64,000 nt of DNA, taken from assembly GCA_035531955.1 (NCBI GenBank), contig DATKRZ010000067.1, positions 1 to 64,000 on the forward strand, given 5' to 3'. The notes under the pieces were generated by a model. It saw only the letters and a list, made by a program, of their open reading frames with translations, was not told the DNA's origin and made no database searches. The translations under genes and the position numbers were made by a program. The DNA comes from Bog-756 sp035531955 (GTDB lineage: Bacteria; Actinomycetota; Acidimicrobiia; Acidimicrobiales; RAAP-2). Shown piece by piece: positions 16,835-26,318 of this stretch (positions are counted from its first letter, which is position 1; the number at the start of each line of letters is the position of its first letter).

Positions 16835-19321
16835 ATGCCTGGACGTGACAACGACGGTCGGGGCGGTTCCGACACCGACGCGGACATCTCCGGGTTCATC
16901 GAGCCCATCGAGATCCAAGAGGAGATGGAGCGGTCCTTCCTCGAGTACTCGATGTCGGTCATCGTGCAGCGGGCGCTGCCCGACGTGCGGGACGGCCTGA
17001 AGCCGGTGCACCGGCGGATCCTCTACTCGATGTACGACCAGCGCCTGCTGCCCGATCGGCCCCACACCAAGTGCGCCAAGGTTGTCGGCGACGTGATGGG
17101 CTCCTACCACCCCCACGGTGACTCCTCGATCTACGAGGCCCTGGCCCGGATGGTCCAGGAGTTCTCGATGCGCCACCCGCTGGTGGACGGCCACGGCAAC
17201 TTCGGCGGCACCGGCCCGGACGAGGGACCGGCGGCCATGCGCTACACCGAGTGCCGGCTCGCCCCGCTGGCCCTCGAGCTGATGAGCGGCATCGACCAGG
17301 AGACGGTCGATTTCACCCCCAACTACGACGCCACCGCCGAGGAGCCGACGGTTCTGCCGGCGCGGTTCCCGAACATCCTGGTCAACGGGTCACAGGGGAT
17401 CGCGGTGGGGATGGCGACCAGCATCCCGCCCCACAATCTGGGTGAGGTCATCGACGCCACCGCCCACCTCCTCGAGCATCCGGAGGCTACTTCCGACGAC
17501 CTCATGGCGTTCGTCAAGGGCCCCGACTTCCCCACCGGGGCGCTCATCCTCGGCCGCCAGGGGATCCTCGACGCGCTGCGCACGGGTCGCGGGTCGATCA
17601 AGATGCGGGCGGTGGCGGAGATCGAGGAGGGCCGGGACGGGGCGACCCGGATCGTGGTGTCGGAGATGCCGTACCAGACTTCGGTGGCCACGGTGGAGAA
17701 GAAGATCTCGGAGCTGGTCCGCACCGGCGACATCGACGGCATCGCCGAGGCCCAGGACGACTCCTCCGGCGGCAAGACCCGCCTGGTCATCCGCTTGAAA
17801 CGCGACGCCAACGCCAACGTGGTGCTCAACAACCTTTTCAAGCAGACGCCCCTGCAGACCTCGTTCAGCGTCAACGCGGTGGCCCTGGTCGACGGGGTGC
17901 CCCGCACCCTGAACCTGGCGCAGATGCTCACCCATTACGTGGCCCACCAGGTCGACGTGGTGACCCGCCGATCGCAATTCCTGCTCGACAAGGCCCGAGC
18001 CCGCGCCCACGTGGTCGAGGGCCTGCTCAAGGCCATCGACATGTTGGATGCGGTCATCGCCGCCATCCGGGAGTCGGACGACCGCCCGGCCGCCCTCGAG
18101 GCGCTGCGGACCCCCCCGTTCGAGTTCTCCGAAGAGCAGGCCAATCACATCTTGGACATGACCCTGGCCCGGCTGACCCGACTGGGCCGGTCCAACCTCG
18201 AAGAGGAGATGGCCAGGCTGCTCGGGGAGATCGCCGAGCTCGAGTCGATCCTGGCCGATCCGGCCAAGCTGCGCGGGGTGATCGCCTCGGAGATGGCCGA
18301 GATCCGCGAGAAGTTCGCCAACGAGCGCCGGACGGTGATCACCCACGACCCCGGGGACATGAACGTGGAGGACCTGGTCGACGACGAGGAGATGGTCGTG
18401 ACCATGAGCCGTGCCGGTTACGTGAAGGCGGTCTCCGCCGATTCGTTCCGCACCCAGGGCCGCGGCGGACGCGGCGTCCAGGGGGCAAAGCTCAAAGAGG
18501 AGGATCTGATCTCCGACGTGGTGCACACCACGGCCCACGCCCATCTCCTGCTGTTCTCGAACCGGGGCCGGGTGTTCCGCCTGCGAGCCCTCGAGATCCC
18601 GATGAAGGAGCGGACCGCCCGCGGCACCGCCATCGTCAACCTCCTGCCCCTGGCCCCGAACGAGGTCATCCAGGCCATCATCGGTACCCGCGACTTCCCC
18701 GCCGACAGTTACCTGGTGTTCAGCACCAAGCTGGGCCAGATCAAAAAGACCTCGTTCACCGAGTACGACAAGTCACGCCGCGAGGGCTTCATCGCCATCA
18801 ATCTGCGGGACGGAGACGAACTGGTACGGGTGGTGGAGACCCACGGTGATGACGACGTGTTCCTGGTCACCCAGTCGGGCATGACCATCCGCTTCTCCGA
18901 GCAGGACGTCCGGGCCATGGGTCGTGATGCGGCAGGCGTACGCGGTGTGCGGCTCAAGGCCGACGACCGGGTGGTCTCGTGCGACATCGCCCGGGACGAG
19001 GCCGACATCCTGTTGCTCACCGACGCGGGCTACGGCAAGCGGACCAAGGTGGAGCGCTTCAACCGGCAGGCACGCGGCGGGCAAGGGGTGCGGGGCATCC
19101 GTCTGACTGCCAAACGCGGGCGGGTGGTGGCCGCCTTCATGGCCGGGCTGGAGGACGAGATCCTGCTCATCTCGACCTCGGGGGTGGTCATCCGCACCGC
19201 GGTCCGGGAGATCGCCTCGCAGGGTCGGGATGCAACCGGGGTGCGGGTCATGAACCTCGACACCGACGATGCGGTGGCGGCGGTGGCCGCGGTGGCGGGC
19301 GAGGTGGCCGGAGACGGGTAG
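16835..19321 (+). CDS. gyrA: DNA gyrase subunit A
   Basis: An 828-residue DNA-cleaving subunit. The winged-helix core includes the catalytic Tyr in AAMRYTECRL. The quinolone-determining region reads YHPHGDSSIYEAL, keeping the Ser but having Glu where Escherichia coli has Asp87. The segment between NFGG and the Tyr appears one residue longer than usual. The C-terminal beta-pinwheel carries a GyrA-box-like QGRGGRGVQG and related repeats such as QARGGQGVRGI. The ATG follows GAGGAC. It ends the plus-strand origin operon; tRNA-Ile follows. Confidence 0.98.
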   Translation: MPGRDNDGRGGSDTDADISGFIEPIEIQEEMERSFLEYSMSVIVQRALPDVRDGLKPVHRRILYSMYDQRLLPDRPHTKCAKVVGDVMGSYHPHGDSSIYEALARMVQEFSMRHPLVDGHGNFGGTGPDEGPAAMRYTECRLAPLALELMSGIDQETVDFTPNYDATAEEPTVLPARFPNILVNGSQGIAVGMATSIPPHNLGEVIDATAHLLEHPEATSDDLMAFVKGPDFPTGALILGRQGILDALRTGRGSIKMRAVAEIEEGRDGATRIVVSEMPYQTSVATVEKKISELVRTGDIDGIAEAQDDSSGGKTRLVIRLKRDANANVVLNNLFKQTPLQTSFSVNAVALVDGVPRTLNLAQMLTHYVAHQVDVVTRRSQFLLDKARARAHVVEGLLKAIDMLDAVIAAIRESDDRPAALEALRTPPFEFSEEQANHILDMTLARLTRLGRSNLEEEMARLLGEIAELESILADPAKLRGVIASEMAEIREKFANERRTVITHDPGDMNVEDLVDDEEMVVTMSRAGYVKAVSADSFRTQGRGGRGVQGAKLKEEDLISDVVHTTAHAHLLLFSNRGRVFRLRALEIPMKERTARGTAIVNLLPLAPNEVIQAIIGTRDFPADSYLVFSTKLGQIKKTSFTEYDKSRREGFIAINLRDGDELVRVVETHGDDDVFLVTQSGMTIRFSEQDVRAMGRDAAGVRGVRLKADDRVVSCDIARDEADILLLTDAGYGKRTKVERFNRQARGGQGVRGIRLTAKRGRVVAAFMAGLEDEILLISTSGVVIRTAVREIASQGRDATGVRVMNLDTDDAVAAVAAVAGEVAGDG

Positions 19322-19411
19322 GGGGCCGGCGTTCGGGGTACGGGCCACCTGGAAGCGGCTCGGGCCTGATGGAATCGGTCGAGTGGTGGTGTAGCGTCGT
19401 GCACCGTTTGC

Positions 19412-19488
19412 GGGGCTATAGCTCAGTCGGTTAGAGCGCAGCACTGATAATGCTGAGGTCGCTGGTTCGATTCCAGCTAGCCCCACCA
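19412..19488 (+). tRNA. tRNA-Ile(GAT)
   Basis: A 77-base cloverleaf. Acceptor arms GGGGCTA and TAGCCCC pair, the D-loop region is AGCTCAGTCGGTTAGAGC, the anticodon loop is CTGATAA, and the T-arm is CTGGTTCGATTCCAG. CCA is encoded. tRNA-Ile after gyrA is common in Actinobacteria; the tRNA-Ala that often follows is absent here. Confidence 0.97.
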
Positions 19489-19590
19489 GGAGTGAATGGC
19501 CCGACGTCGAAAGGCTCGGGTGCCTCGGCGACCAGAGGAAGCGAAGGATCCAGGTCGTGAGCGACAATTGCGCAGAGCGCTGCTTCGCGC

Positions 19591-20562
19591 TCAGAGGGCG
19601 GGGATCACCTTGTCGGTCACCGTGCGGAGGTAGCGCCAGGCGATCTCCGGGGGAAGGCCGCCGACGAGTGGATGCAGCGGCAGAGGGAGACCGGACCTGG
19701 CCATGGAAATCGCCTCGTCGACGGACATGACGCGGTACCCCATATTCTCCGCCCGGAGTTCCTCGATCGATTCTGCGAACGACAGACTCGTCGTCCCACT
19801 GTCGCCGACATTCATGACCGCGTAGCTGCGAGCGTCGTGCATAAGGTAGGGACCGAGTTCGTCCCACGCGCGTTCTACGTCGTTGGCGACGAACAGACTC
19901 GTTGGCAGGTCCTTCGGTGGAAGAAAGCACCAGCTCGGCTCGTGGCCGGCGCTGCGCGCCGAATGCTCGAAGACTTGCCGGAGTGAAGCGGTTCCGTTCT
20001 GCGCGAAGAACCCGAGACCGTTCCGACCGGCCCGACGGGCAGCCGCTTCGCTACCACCGCCCCACGACACGGACGGTCCTCCGGGAGTCAACGGCGTGGG
20101 GGTGACCTGGACAGTCCGACCGTCGTGGTCGAACGGCTCACCGGTCTTGGCTCGGAGCAGGACGGCCAACCACTCATCGGCGATGCGACCTCGGCTCCGA
20201 AAGTCCACGCCGAACATGCCGTACTCGTCTTCGCGGTACCCGATACCGCAGACATAGCTGACCCGTCCGCTGCTGAGGATGTCAAGGACGACCATCTCCT
20301 CGGCCAGGCGGATCGGCTCGTACAAGGGGAGAACGACAACAGCCAGCACGATCGGGATCGATGACGTCCGGGCCGCCAGGGCGGTGGCGAGGATCATCGG
20401 CGACGGCAGGTACCCGTCGCTCTGTCCATGGTGCTCGCTGAGGATCGCCGCTACTGCGCCGCGCTCCTCGGCCCAGCTCGTCATCTCGAGCGCGGCCGCG
20501 TAGAGCTCTACCGTCGGGGCACCGGTGGAGGGCGCGCGCATGTCGAATCGAAGAGTGAACAT
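19591..20562 (-). CDS. LLM-class flavin-dependent oxidoreductase
   Basis: A 323-residue luciferase-like TIM barrel. Family segments are AILSEHHGQSDGYLPSPM, the LYEPIRLAEEMVVLDILSSGR helix (shared by luciferase-like and F420-dependent enzymes) and YREDEYGMFGVDFRSRGRI. Such enzymes use reduced FMN or F420 to oxidise varied substrates; neither cofactor nor substrate can be read from sequence. The C-terminal part (ESIEELRAENMGYRVMSVDEA) is less conserved. A small hypothetical gene lies 27 bases upstream on the same strand. A hairpin GAGCGC-TGCTTC-GCGCTC overlaps the stop codon but lacks a T-run. Confidence 0.85.
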   Translation of the reverse strand: MFTLRFDMRAPSTGAPTVELYAAALEMTSWAEERGAVAAILSEHHGQSDGYLPSPMILATALAARTSSIPIVLAVVVLPLYEPIRLAEEMVVLDILSSGRVSYVCGIGYREDEYGMFGVDFRSRGRIADEWLAVLLRAKTGEPFDHDGRTVQVTPTPLTPGGPSVSWGGGSEAAARRAGRNGLGFFAQNGTASLRQVFEHSARSAGHEPSWCFLPPKDLPTSLFVANDVERAWDELGPYLMHDARSYAVMNVGDSGTTSLSFAESIEELRAENMGYRVMSVDEAISMARSGLPLPLHPLVGGLPPEIAWRYLRTVTDKVIPAL

Positions 20563-20589
20563 CAGGTCAGGTACCGGACTCGGGTGACC

Positions 20590-20811
20590 CTATTCGAACC
20601 GGTCCTGGTCACTCCAGTCCGGCGATCCGTCGGCGATCCAGGTTCCGGTGACTTCCTCGCCGGGAACGACCAGACCGGCGGTATCGGGGCAGCCCGGATA
20701 CGGGGCGAACAGGATCGATGTCTCCCACAGCTCCTCAGGGATGAGCTCCTGTCGACCCGGAAGTTCGAGAGGATCCTGGATGGGCCCTTCCGACACACGG
20801 GCGTCCTCCAT
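20590..20811 (-). CDS. small acidic hypothetical protein (possibly a fragment)
   Basis: A 73-residue acidic protein with several Trp (ELWETSILFAPYPG, GTWIADGSPDWSDQD). The frame continues openly upstream with protein-like sequence (ASGLEPATWSWF), and a different frame just before that also reads naturally (EVTHPLNTGDPLSEGAVAYV). It may therefore be the tail of a larger frameshifted gene. It lies between a methyltransferase and a luciferase-like enzyme on the same strand. No domain is recognised. Confidence 0.35.
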   Translation of the reverse strand: MEDARVSEGPIQDPLELPGRQELIPEELWETSILFAPYPGCPDTAGLVVPGEEVTGTWIADGSPDWSDQDRFE

Positions 20812-20950
20812 GAACCATGACCAGGTTGCCGGCTCCAGACCCGATGCCGCCGTGGTTCGCTCGTCATGACGTACGCAACCGCCCCTTCGGACAGGGGGTC
20901 TCCGGTGTTGAGAGGGTGGGTGACCTCAGCCCCTGGCTGCTGTTGTCCCG

Positions 20951-21841
20951 TCAGCTCGGACCTTTGCGCCCCAGGAGATGAAAGACGCGACTGAGTTGGC
21001 GGTAGGGGTCTCGACGGCTGGCTGCGAGTTCGACTGCGGCCGTCGCCGCTACCTGCTCTGGATCGCCGGGGTCCAACTCGACTCCACCGAATTCGAGCCA
21101 GTCGACAAACAGCCATACCCCGTACCAGCACATTGGCTCCACTTCCCGGCTCCGCATGAGCTCGCTGAGGTGCTCCACCGTGTCGGCCCGGCTCGGCACT
21201 CCCAGCACCCCAACCTCGCCGGTGGCGTCAAACGCCGCCAGGGCGTCGTCCCACCGCTGTTCGAGGGCCGGGCGCACGGCCAGCACCTTGGCGTTCCCGG
21301 TCATGATCGAAACCACACCGCCGACAGCCGTGCACCGGCACAGCTGGTCGACCAACGGCTCCGGTTGCTCGAGGTACCCGAGCACGCCGTGGCACAACAC
21401 TGCGGCGAAGCGGCGGCCATCCACCGCCGCGAAGGCGTTCTCACCGTCGGCCTGCAAGAGCGTCACCCGTCGCCGGGCCTCACCGGGCAGCCGCTGGAGC
21501 CGCCGCCGAGCTTTGTCCAGCATCGCCGGCGATGGATCGAGCAGCGTCACCTCGTGGCCGGCTTGAGCCAGCTGAAACGACTGATGGCCTGCGCCGCCGC
21601 CGACGTCGAGCACGGGCGCTGGAGGCCTGGGCAAATGCTCGAGCAGCTGCTGGTGCAACACATAGGTGCGCACCTGCCCTTTCACCGAGGCATAAGCCTC
21701 ATCCGCAAACTGGTCAGCCAAACCGGCCCAGGTGTCATCGCCCACCACATCAAGATATTCCGGATGTTCAGTCCCAAGAAGGCCTCGTCCCTGGGGGTGA
21801 CAACTCTGGAGGGGACACCAGCTGACCCGGGCCCGACTCAT
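20951..21841 (-). CDS. class I SAM-dependent methyltransferase
   Basis: A 296-residue methyltransferase. The SAM-binding motif APVLDVGGGAGHQSFQLA, the acidic motif II VTLLDPSPAMLDKA and the motif IV region FAAVLCHGVLGYLEQPEPLV are present. It resembles the CmoM/SmtA-type methyltransferases, but the target (RNA or small molecule) is unknown. A paralogue with the same C-terminal pattern (a RP-L---W--AL-AF segment, then WYG/WHG and a F-D motif) is at 62831-63592. The ATG at 21841 is preferred because upstream residues are Cys/Pro-rich and unlike the family. It is divergent from the HAD gene with 51 bases between starts. Confidence 0.83.
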   Translation of the reverse strand: MSRARVSWCPLQSCHPQGRGLLGTEHPEYLDVVGDDTWAGLADQFADEAYASVKGQVRTYVLHQQLLEHLPRPPAPVLDVGGGAGHQSFQLAQAGHEVTLLDPSPAMLDKARRRLQRLPGEARRRVTLLQADGENAFAAVDGRRFAAVLCHGVLGYLEQPEPLVDQLCRCTAVGGVVSIMTGNAKVLAVRPALEQRWDDALAAFDATGEVGVLGVPSRADTVEHLSELMRSREVEPMCWYGVWLFVDWLEFGGVELDPGDPEQVAATAAVELAASRRDPYRQLSRVFHLLGRKGPS

Positions 21842-21892
21842 GCCGACGTCGGGCCCACAACACCGCCGGCTCGAGGCTGGAATGATGTCTGA

Positions 21893-22558
21893 ATGGCCGG
21901 GTGCATCGTCCTGGACTTCGACGGCACCGTCATTGACAGCGAAGAGCCCTTGTTTCAGTCGTGGGTCGAGCTCTGGGACCACTACGACGAGGAGTTGACG
22001 GCGGCAGAATGGCAAGGGTCCATAGGTACCGATGACGGCCGCGATCCATGGTCTGACCTTCAACGGAGGATGGGTCGCATTCTGGATCCAACTCTGCAGG
22101 CGGCCCGACGGGCCCGGCGAGACGAGCTGCTCGAGAGTCAGAGCCCGCGTCCGGGCGTGGTCGCCTGGCTGAACGAGGCCCGCGCCCTCGGAATCGCAGT
22201 GGGAATCGCTTCGTCGTCACCGTCGGAATGGGTGAACGGTCATCTCGAGCGACTCGGACTCCACGAGCACTTCTCGTGCGTCGTCTGCGCCGACGGAACG
22301 ATCCCGGCCAAGCCCGATCCGATGTCGTACCGGATAGCATGCGATCTACTGGGAGCCGACCCCTGCCACTCGGTTGCCGTTGAGGACTCACCGCATGGAG
22401 TCGCCGCCGCCACGTCGGCCGGTCTCTTCACCATCGCCGTCCCGCACGGTCTCACGGAAGGCCTCGATCTCACGGCTGCCGACCTTTATTTGGACACGCT
22501 CGAGGGACTCACCGCTTCTGAAGCGCTACGCATGGCTCGCCACCGGCCGGTCCGATGA
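21893..22558 (+). CDS. HAD-superfamily hydrolase (beta-phosphoglucomutase-like)
   Basis: A 221-residue HAD phosphatase. Motif I is DFDGTVIDS with both catalytic aspartates, motif II is the Ser run in GIASSSPSEW, motif III is the Lys in IPAKPDPM, and motif IV is VAVEDSPHG. An alpha-helical cap domain lies between residues 15 and 85. Subfamily IA members hydrolyse small phosphorylated metabolites; the substrate is not predictable. It is divergently transcribed from the methyltransferase next to it. Confidence 0.88.
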   Translation: MAGCIVLDFDGTVIDSEEPLFQSWVELWDHYDEELTAAEWQGSIGTDDGRDPWSDLQRRMGRILDPTLQAARRARRDELLESQSPRPGVVAWLNEARALGIAVGIASSSPSEWVNGHLERLGLHEHFSCVVCADGTIPAKPDPMSYRIACDLLGADPCHSVAVEDSPHGVAAATSAGLFTIAVPHGLTEGLDLTAADLYLDTLEGLTASEALRMARHRPVR

Positions 22559-22740
22559 AGACTGCCTTGGGCCAATCGACGTCGGGCTTGTCGCACGGTC
22601 GGGCCGGCCACCTTGGAGGGGTTGCAGGTGGTGGCGAGCACGGTCATCCCGAGCCGATCGGCGAGGTCGGTGGCCGCCATCCCGACCGATGACGGCTCGC
22701 GGCGGGGCCCGGCACACGGCCAGAGGGGACCTGGGGCAGA

Positions 22741-24123
22741 GTGTGGACCGTGCCCAGCCTCACCGCCGCCATCGGGCGTCTCCGGGACGTCGTCGGCCCC
22801 CGGGCCGTGGGGGACCCCGAGATCGTCGCCTCGTACACGACCGACTGGACCGGCCGGTTCGTGGGCTATTCCCCGCTCGTGGTGCGGCCAGAGTCGACAG
22901 AGGAGGTGGCGGACGTGGTCTCCGCCTGTCGGGAGCTGGGCCTGACCCTGGTGCCCCAGGGAGGGAACACGGGTCTGGTCGGCGGCGGCGTGCCGCTCGG
23001 GGGCGAAGTGGTGCTCAGTCTTCGCCGGCTCCGGGCCCTGGATCCGGTCGACGTCCGGTCCGGCCAGGTCACCGCCGGGGCCGGCGTCGCCCTCGCCCAA
23101 CTCCAGCAGACGGCCGCCGCCGCCGACTGGTCCTACGGCGTGGACATGGCCAGCCGTGGGTCGGCCACCGTGGGCGGTATGGTCGCCACCAACGCCGGGG
23201 GGCTGCACGTCCTCCGCTACGGCGACACCAGAGCGCAGCTGGTAGGGCTCGAGGCAGTGCTGGGAACCGGCGCGGTGGTGTCCCATCTCGGGGGATTGGT
23301 GAAGGACAACACCGGCTACGACTGGCCGGGGCTGGTGTGCGGCAGTGAGGGGACGCTCGCCGTCGTCACCGCCGCCCGGTTCCGACTCGTCCCACCGACG
23401 CCATACCGGACCGCGGCGCTTCTGGCCTTCCAAACGGTTCCCGACGCACTCGCTGCTGCCTGGCTGCTCCGCCGCTCGCTCGCGTCGCTGGAGGCCTGTG
23501 AGCTGTTTCTGGCGTCCGGGGTCGAGCTCGTCTGTTCGGTCAGCGGGATACCGGCTCCGTTCCCCCGACGCCATCCGGCCTACCTGCTGGTCGAAGTCGC
23601 TGGTCAGACGGACCCCGTCGACATGTTGGCCGAGGCCGCCGACTCCCTCCCCAAGTTGGCAGATGTGGCCGTGGCCACGGAGACAGCCCGGAGGGCCGAG
23701 CTCTGGCGCTTCCGCGAGGACCACACCCAGGCCATCAACAGCCTGGGTCCTCCGCACAAGCTCGACGTGGCCCTGCCGCTCGGGGCGCTGGCCGAGTTCG
23801 TCGACCGGGTCCCCGGAGTGGTGGCGTCGGTCGATCCGGGGGCCCGGACCTGGCTGTTCGGCCACGTCGGGGATGGCAATGTCCACGTCAACGTCACCGG
23901 CTCCACTCCGGGCGACGACCGTGTCGACGACGTGGTGCTCAGGCTGGCGGCCGGGCTCGGTGGGAGCATCAGCGCCGAGCACGGAATCGGCACGGCGAAG
24001 AAACGATGGCTCTCCCTGTCGAGGACGTCGGCCGAGCTCTCGGCCTTCCGGTCGCTCAAGGTGGCGCTCGACCCTGGCGGGATCCTGAACCCCAACGTCC
24101 TCCTGCCGGCAGACCCGGCCTGA
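22741..24123 (+). CDS. FAD-linked oxidase (GlcD/D-2-hydroxyacid dehydrogenase type)
   Basis: A 460-residue oxidoreductase of the VAO/PCMH family. The FAD domain carries PQGGNTGLVGGGVPLGGEV and MASRGSATVGGMVATNAGG; the C-terminal substrate domain ends with GNVHVN and SAEHGIGTAKKRWL. Relatives are glycolate oxidase GlcD, D-lactate and D-2-hydroxyglutarate dehydrogenases, which oxidise 2-hydroxyacids and pass electrons to flavoproteins or quinones. The exact substrate is not determinable. GTG starts at 22741 and 22750 are both possible. No partner FeS subunit lies nearby. The 22559-22740 gap holds no credible gene. Confidence 0.9.
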   Translation: MWTVPSLTAAIGRLRDVVGPRAVGDPEIVASYTTDWTGRFVGYSPLVVRPESTEEVADVVSACRELGLTLVPQGGNTGLVGGGVPLGGEVVLSLRRLRALDPVDVRSGQVTAGAGVALAQLQQTAAAADWSYGVDMASRGSATVGGMVATNAGGLHVLRYGDTRAQLVGLEAVLGTGAVVSHLGGLVKDNTGYDWPGLVCGSEGTLAVVTAARFRLVPPTPYRTAALLAFQTVPDALAAAWLLRRSLASLEACELFLASGVELVCSVSGIPAPFPRRHPAYLLVEVAGQTDPVDMLAEAADSLPKLADVAVATETARRAELWRFREDHTQAINSLGPPHKLDVALPLGALAEFVDRVPGVVASVDPGARTWLFGHVGDGNVHVNVTGSTPGDDRVDDVVLRLAAGLGGSISAEHGIGTAKKRWLSLSRTSAELSAFRSLKVALDPGGILNPNVLLPADPA

Positions 24124-24163
24124 CGAGGCGCGGGGGGCTCGATCTCCGTTCGACACTGCTACC

Positions 24164-25741
24164 GTGACCGACGTGCCGGACTACGACGCCATTGTTGTTG
24201 GGGCCGGTCACAACGGGCTGACCGCGGCCACGATCATGGCCCGGGGCGGGATGCAGGTCCTCTGCCTGGAGAAGAACCACTTCATCGGCGGGATGGCGAC
24301 GACCACGGAGCTCGCCCGTGGCTACCGCTTCGAACTGGCCGGCTCCATCCAGTTTCCGGTCCCGACCGAGATCTTCGACGATCTGGGATTCGCCTCGTGT
24401 CCCATCTACGAGCCCGAAGTGCAGTCCGCCAGCATCGGGGCATCAGGTGAGCCGCCGATCCTGCTCTACAGCGATCCGACCCGCCTCCTGGACCACCTGA
24501 ACGACGCCATCGGCATCGAGGCGGTGTTGGGTATGGCCGAGGTGGCGGCCTGGGCGGAGGCGCCGGCACGGGCCATCGGGCGGTTCGACGTCCGGAAGCC
24601 GCCGAAGTCACTCGACGAGATGTGGGCGTGCGCGACGAATGAGAAGGAGCGCCTGGCCATCCGGACCGCACTGTTCGGCAGCGTGATGGACGTTGTCGAC
24701 CGATTCCTCCCCGATCGCCAGAAGCATGCCCAGATCCGCAGCATGCTGGCCTTCCTCGCCGTCAATTCCACCTTCCGGGGCCCCTATTCGGCCGGCAGCG
24801 CCCTCTGCCTCGCCTTCGCCCTGGCCTCGCCGGGTGACGCGACGATGTCCAAGGTGCATGGCGGCATCGGCACCATGTCGGACCACCTGCTGGGGCTGTT
24901 CGAGCAGAGCGGCGGCGAGCTGCGGAGGCACGTCAAGGTGACCCGGATCGTCACCGATGGCGCCCGGGTGGAAGGGGTGGCCCTGGCTGACGACGAGGTG
25001 ATAACCGCCCCGGTGGTGGTATCGAATCTGGACCCCACGGCCACCTTCACCCAGCTGCTCGACCGGGATGAGCTGCCCGAGGTCTTTACCCAGCGTGTCG
25101 ACGCCATCGATCATCGGGCCGCCTACTTCCAGATCCACTTCGCCCTCAAGGGCCTTCCGGAGTACGCCAGCCCGTACGACATCCTCAACGAGGGCGATCT
25201 CCGGAACAACGTGACCTTCTTCGGCACCGCCGAGCAGATGCAACGCGACTTCGACGGATCCGTCCGCGGAATGGTCCCGGATTCCCCCTCGTTCAATCTG
25301 TCGATCCCGACGCTGCGCGACCCGGAGCTCGCACCCGAAGGGAAGCACGTGGCCAGCAGCTTCGCCTTCTATTCCCCGATTGCCGCGGCTCACGCGGACC
25401 AGGGACGGCTACGCGACGAGATGGCAGCACGCATCGTGGCGAAGATCACCTCGAAGGCGCCCAACTTCCCGGATCTCATCGATCGTCAGTTCAACTACCC
25501 GGCCTACACCTACGAGCTGATGTTCGGATGCACCGGCGGCGACTTCACCCACGGGCTCCTCCAGCCGGAGTTCATGGGCCCGTTCCGCCCCGGACCCCGG
25601 GGTTGGCCCGACGCTCCGGTTCCGGTCGAGGGTCTGTACCTGTGCGGCGCGGGCTGCCACGGCGGCCCCGGGGTCACGTTCATCCCGGGCTACAACTGCG
25701 GATATGAGGTGCTCGAATCGGCTGGCTCGACCCGGCTGTAA
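24164..25741 (+). CDS. phytoene-desaturase-like FAD/NAD(P)-binding oxidoreductase
   Basis: A 525-residue flavoprotein with the N-terminal dinucleotide motif VVGAGHNGLTAATIMARGGMQV, the CrtI-type extension FIGGMATTTEL and a C-terminal FAD-closing segment GLYLCGAGCHGGPGVTFIPGYN. Homologues annotated as phytoene dehydrogenase-like are common in Actinobacteria outside carotenoid clusters, so a desaturase or amine/alkyl oxidase role is guesswork. No carotenoid synthesis genes lie nearby. Its 3' end overlaps the convergent DUF2834 gene by 52 bases. Confidence 0.85.
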   Translation: MTDVPDYDAIVVGAGHNGLTAATIMARGGMQVLCLEKNHFIGGMATTTELARGYRFELAGSIQFPVPTEIFDDLGFASCPIYEPEVQSASIGASGEPPILLYSDPTRLLDHLNDAIGIEAVLGMAEVAAWAEAPARAIGRFDVRKPPKSLDEMWACATNEKERLAIRTALFGSVMDVVDRFLPDRQKHAQIRSMLAFLAVNSTFRGPYSAGSALCLAFALASPGDATMSKVHGGIGTMSDHLLGLFEQSGGELRRHVKVTRIVTDGARVEGVALADDEVITAPVVVSNLDPTATFTQLLDRDELPEVFTQRVDAIDHRAAYFQIHFALKGLPEYASPYDILNEGDLRNNVTFFGTAEQMQRDFDGSVRGMVPDSPSFNLSIPTLRDPELAPEGKHVASSFAFYSPIAAAHADQGRLRDEMAARIVAKITSKAPNFPDLIDRQFNYPAYTYELMFGCTGGDFTHGLLQPEFMGPFRPGPRGWPDAPVPVEGLYLCGAGCHGGPGVTFIPGYNCGYEVLESAGSTRL

Positions 25742-26163
25742 CGGATCTGGCGCTCGACGAACGCCAGGTACACCGCCACCGAGAACGCCAGGCTGGTGAA
25801 GAGGCTCATCGCGAAGAAGATCCATGGGATTCGCATCCCGCGCCTTCGCCCATCGGTGATCGACCACAGCGGGAAGAGCAGGACGTTGACGATGATGTAG
25901 TCCTGGGCTGCCGAGTCCGCGGCCCAGTTGGAGAAGAGCGCCTTGGTGTAGTTGACGTAGCTGGCCTCGTGGCCGTACTGGTGCGTGTAGCGGACGTTGA
26001 AGTACCAACCGAGGCCCAGCGATGCGAGTCCGATCAGGAAGTAGATGCCCTCGAGCAATGACAATCCCCCCGTTCCGCCGGCAAAGAGGCGCCGGTTGGT
26101 GACGAACGCCAAGGCCGTGCTGATCACGCCCAGGGCACCGAAGAAAAGGAGTGACGTAGTCAT
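25690..26163 (-). CDS. DUF2834-type membrane protein
   Basis: A 157-residue protein with four hydrophobic segments: LLFFGALGVISTALAFV, GIYFLIGLASLGLGWYF, QDYIIVNVLLFPLWSI and WIFFAMSLFTSLAFSVAVYLAF. The SWAADSAAQDYIIVNVLLFPLWSITDGRR pattern, split across residues ~85-110, fits DUF2834, whose function is unknown. GGAGG precedes the ATG at 26163. It overlaps the 3' end of the convergent FAD enzyme. A longer upstream extension covers the promoter region of the next gene and is rejected. Confidence 0.7.
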   Translation of the reverse strand: MTTSLLFFGALGVISTALAFVTNRRLFAGGTGGLSLLEGIYFLIGLASLGLGWYFNVRYTHQYGHEASYVNYTKALFSNWAADSAAQDYIIVNVLLFPLWSITDGRRRGMRIPWIFFAMSLFTSLAFSVAVYLAFVERQIRYSRVEPADSSTSYPQL

Positions 26164-26318
26164 GGGCCTCCCCGGACCTCCGCCGAATTGATGTCCGGTC
26201 ATTCTAAGAGCGGGTGGAAGGCGAAGCGCCCCTTTGGAGCTCAAGGTCCCCAGTGTCGAGGTCGATGACTGAAGTCGGGGGCAGGGTGCGGCTCGAGCAG
26301 GTCGAGCAGAGGTTGACG

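Noticed and set aside
19489..19590. tRNA-Ala expected after tRNA-Ile
   Set aside because: No cloverleaf or CCA-ended acceptor seen in this gap.
19575..19592. Hairpin GAGCGC-TGCTTC-GCGCTC as terminator of the luciferase-like gene
   Set aside because: It overlaps the stop codon and has no T-run; only a weak candidate.
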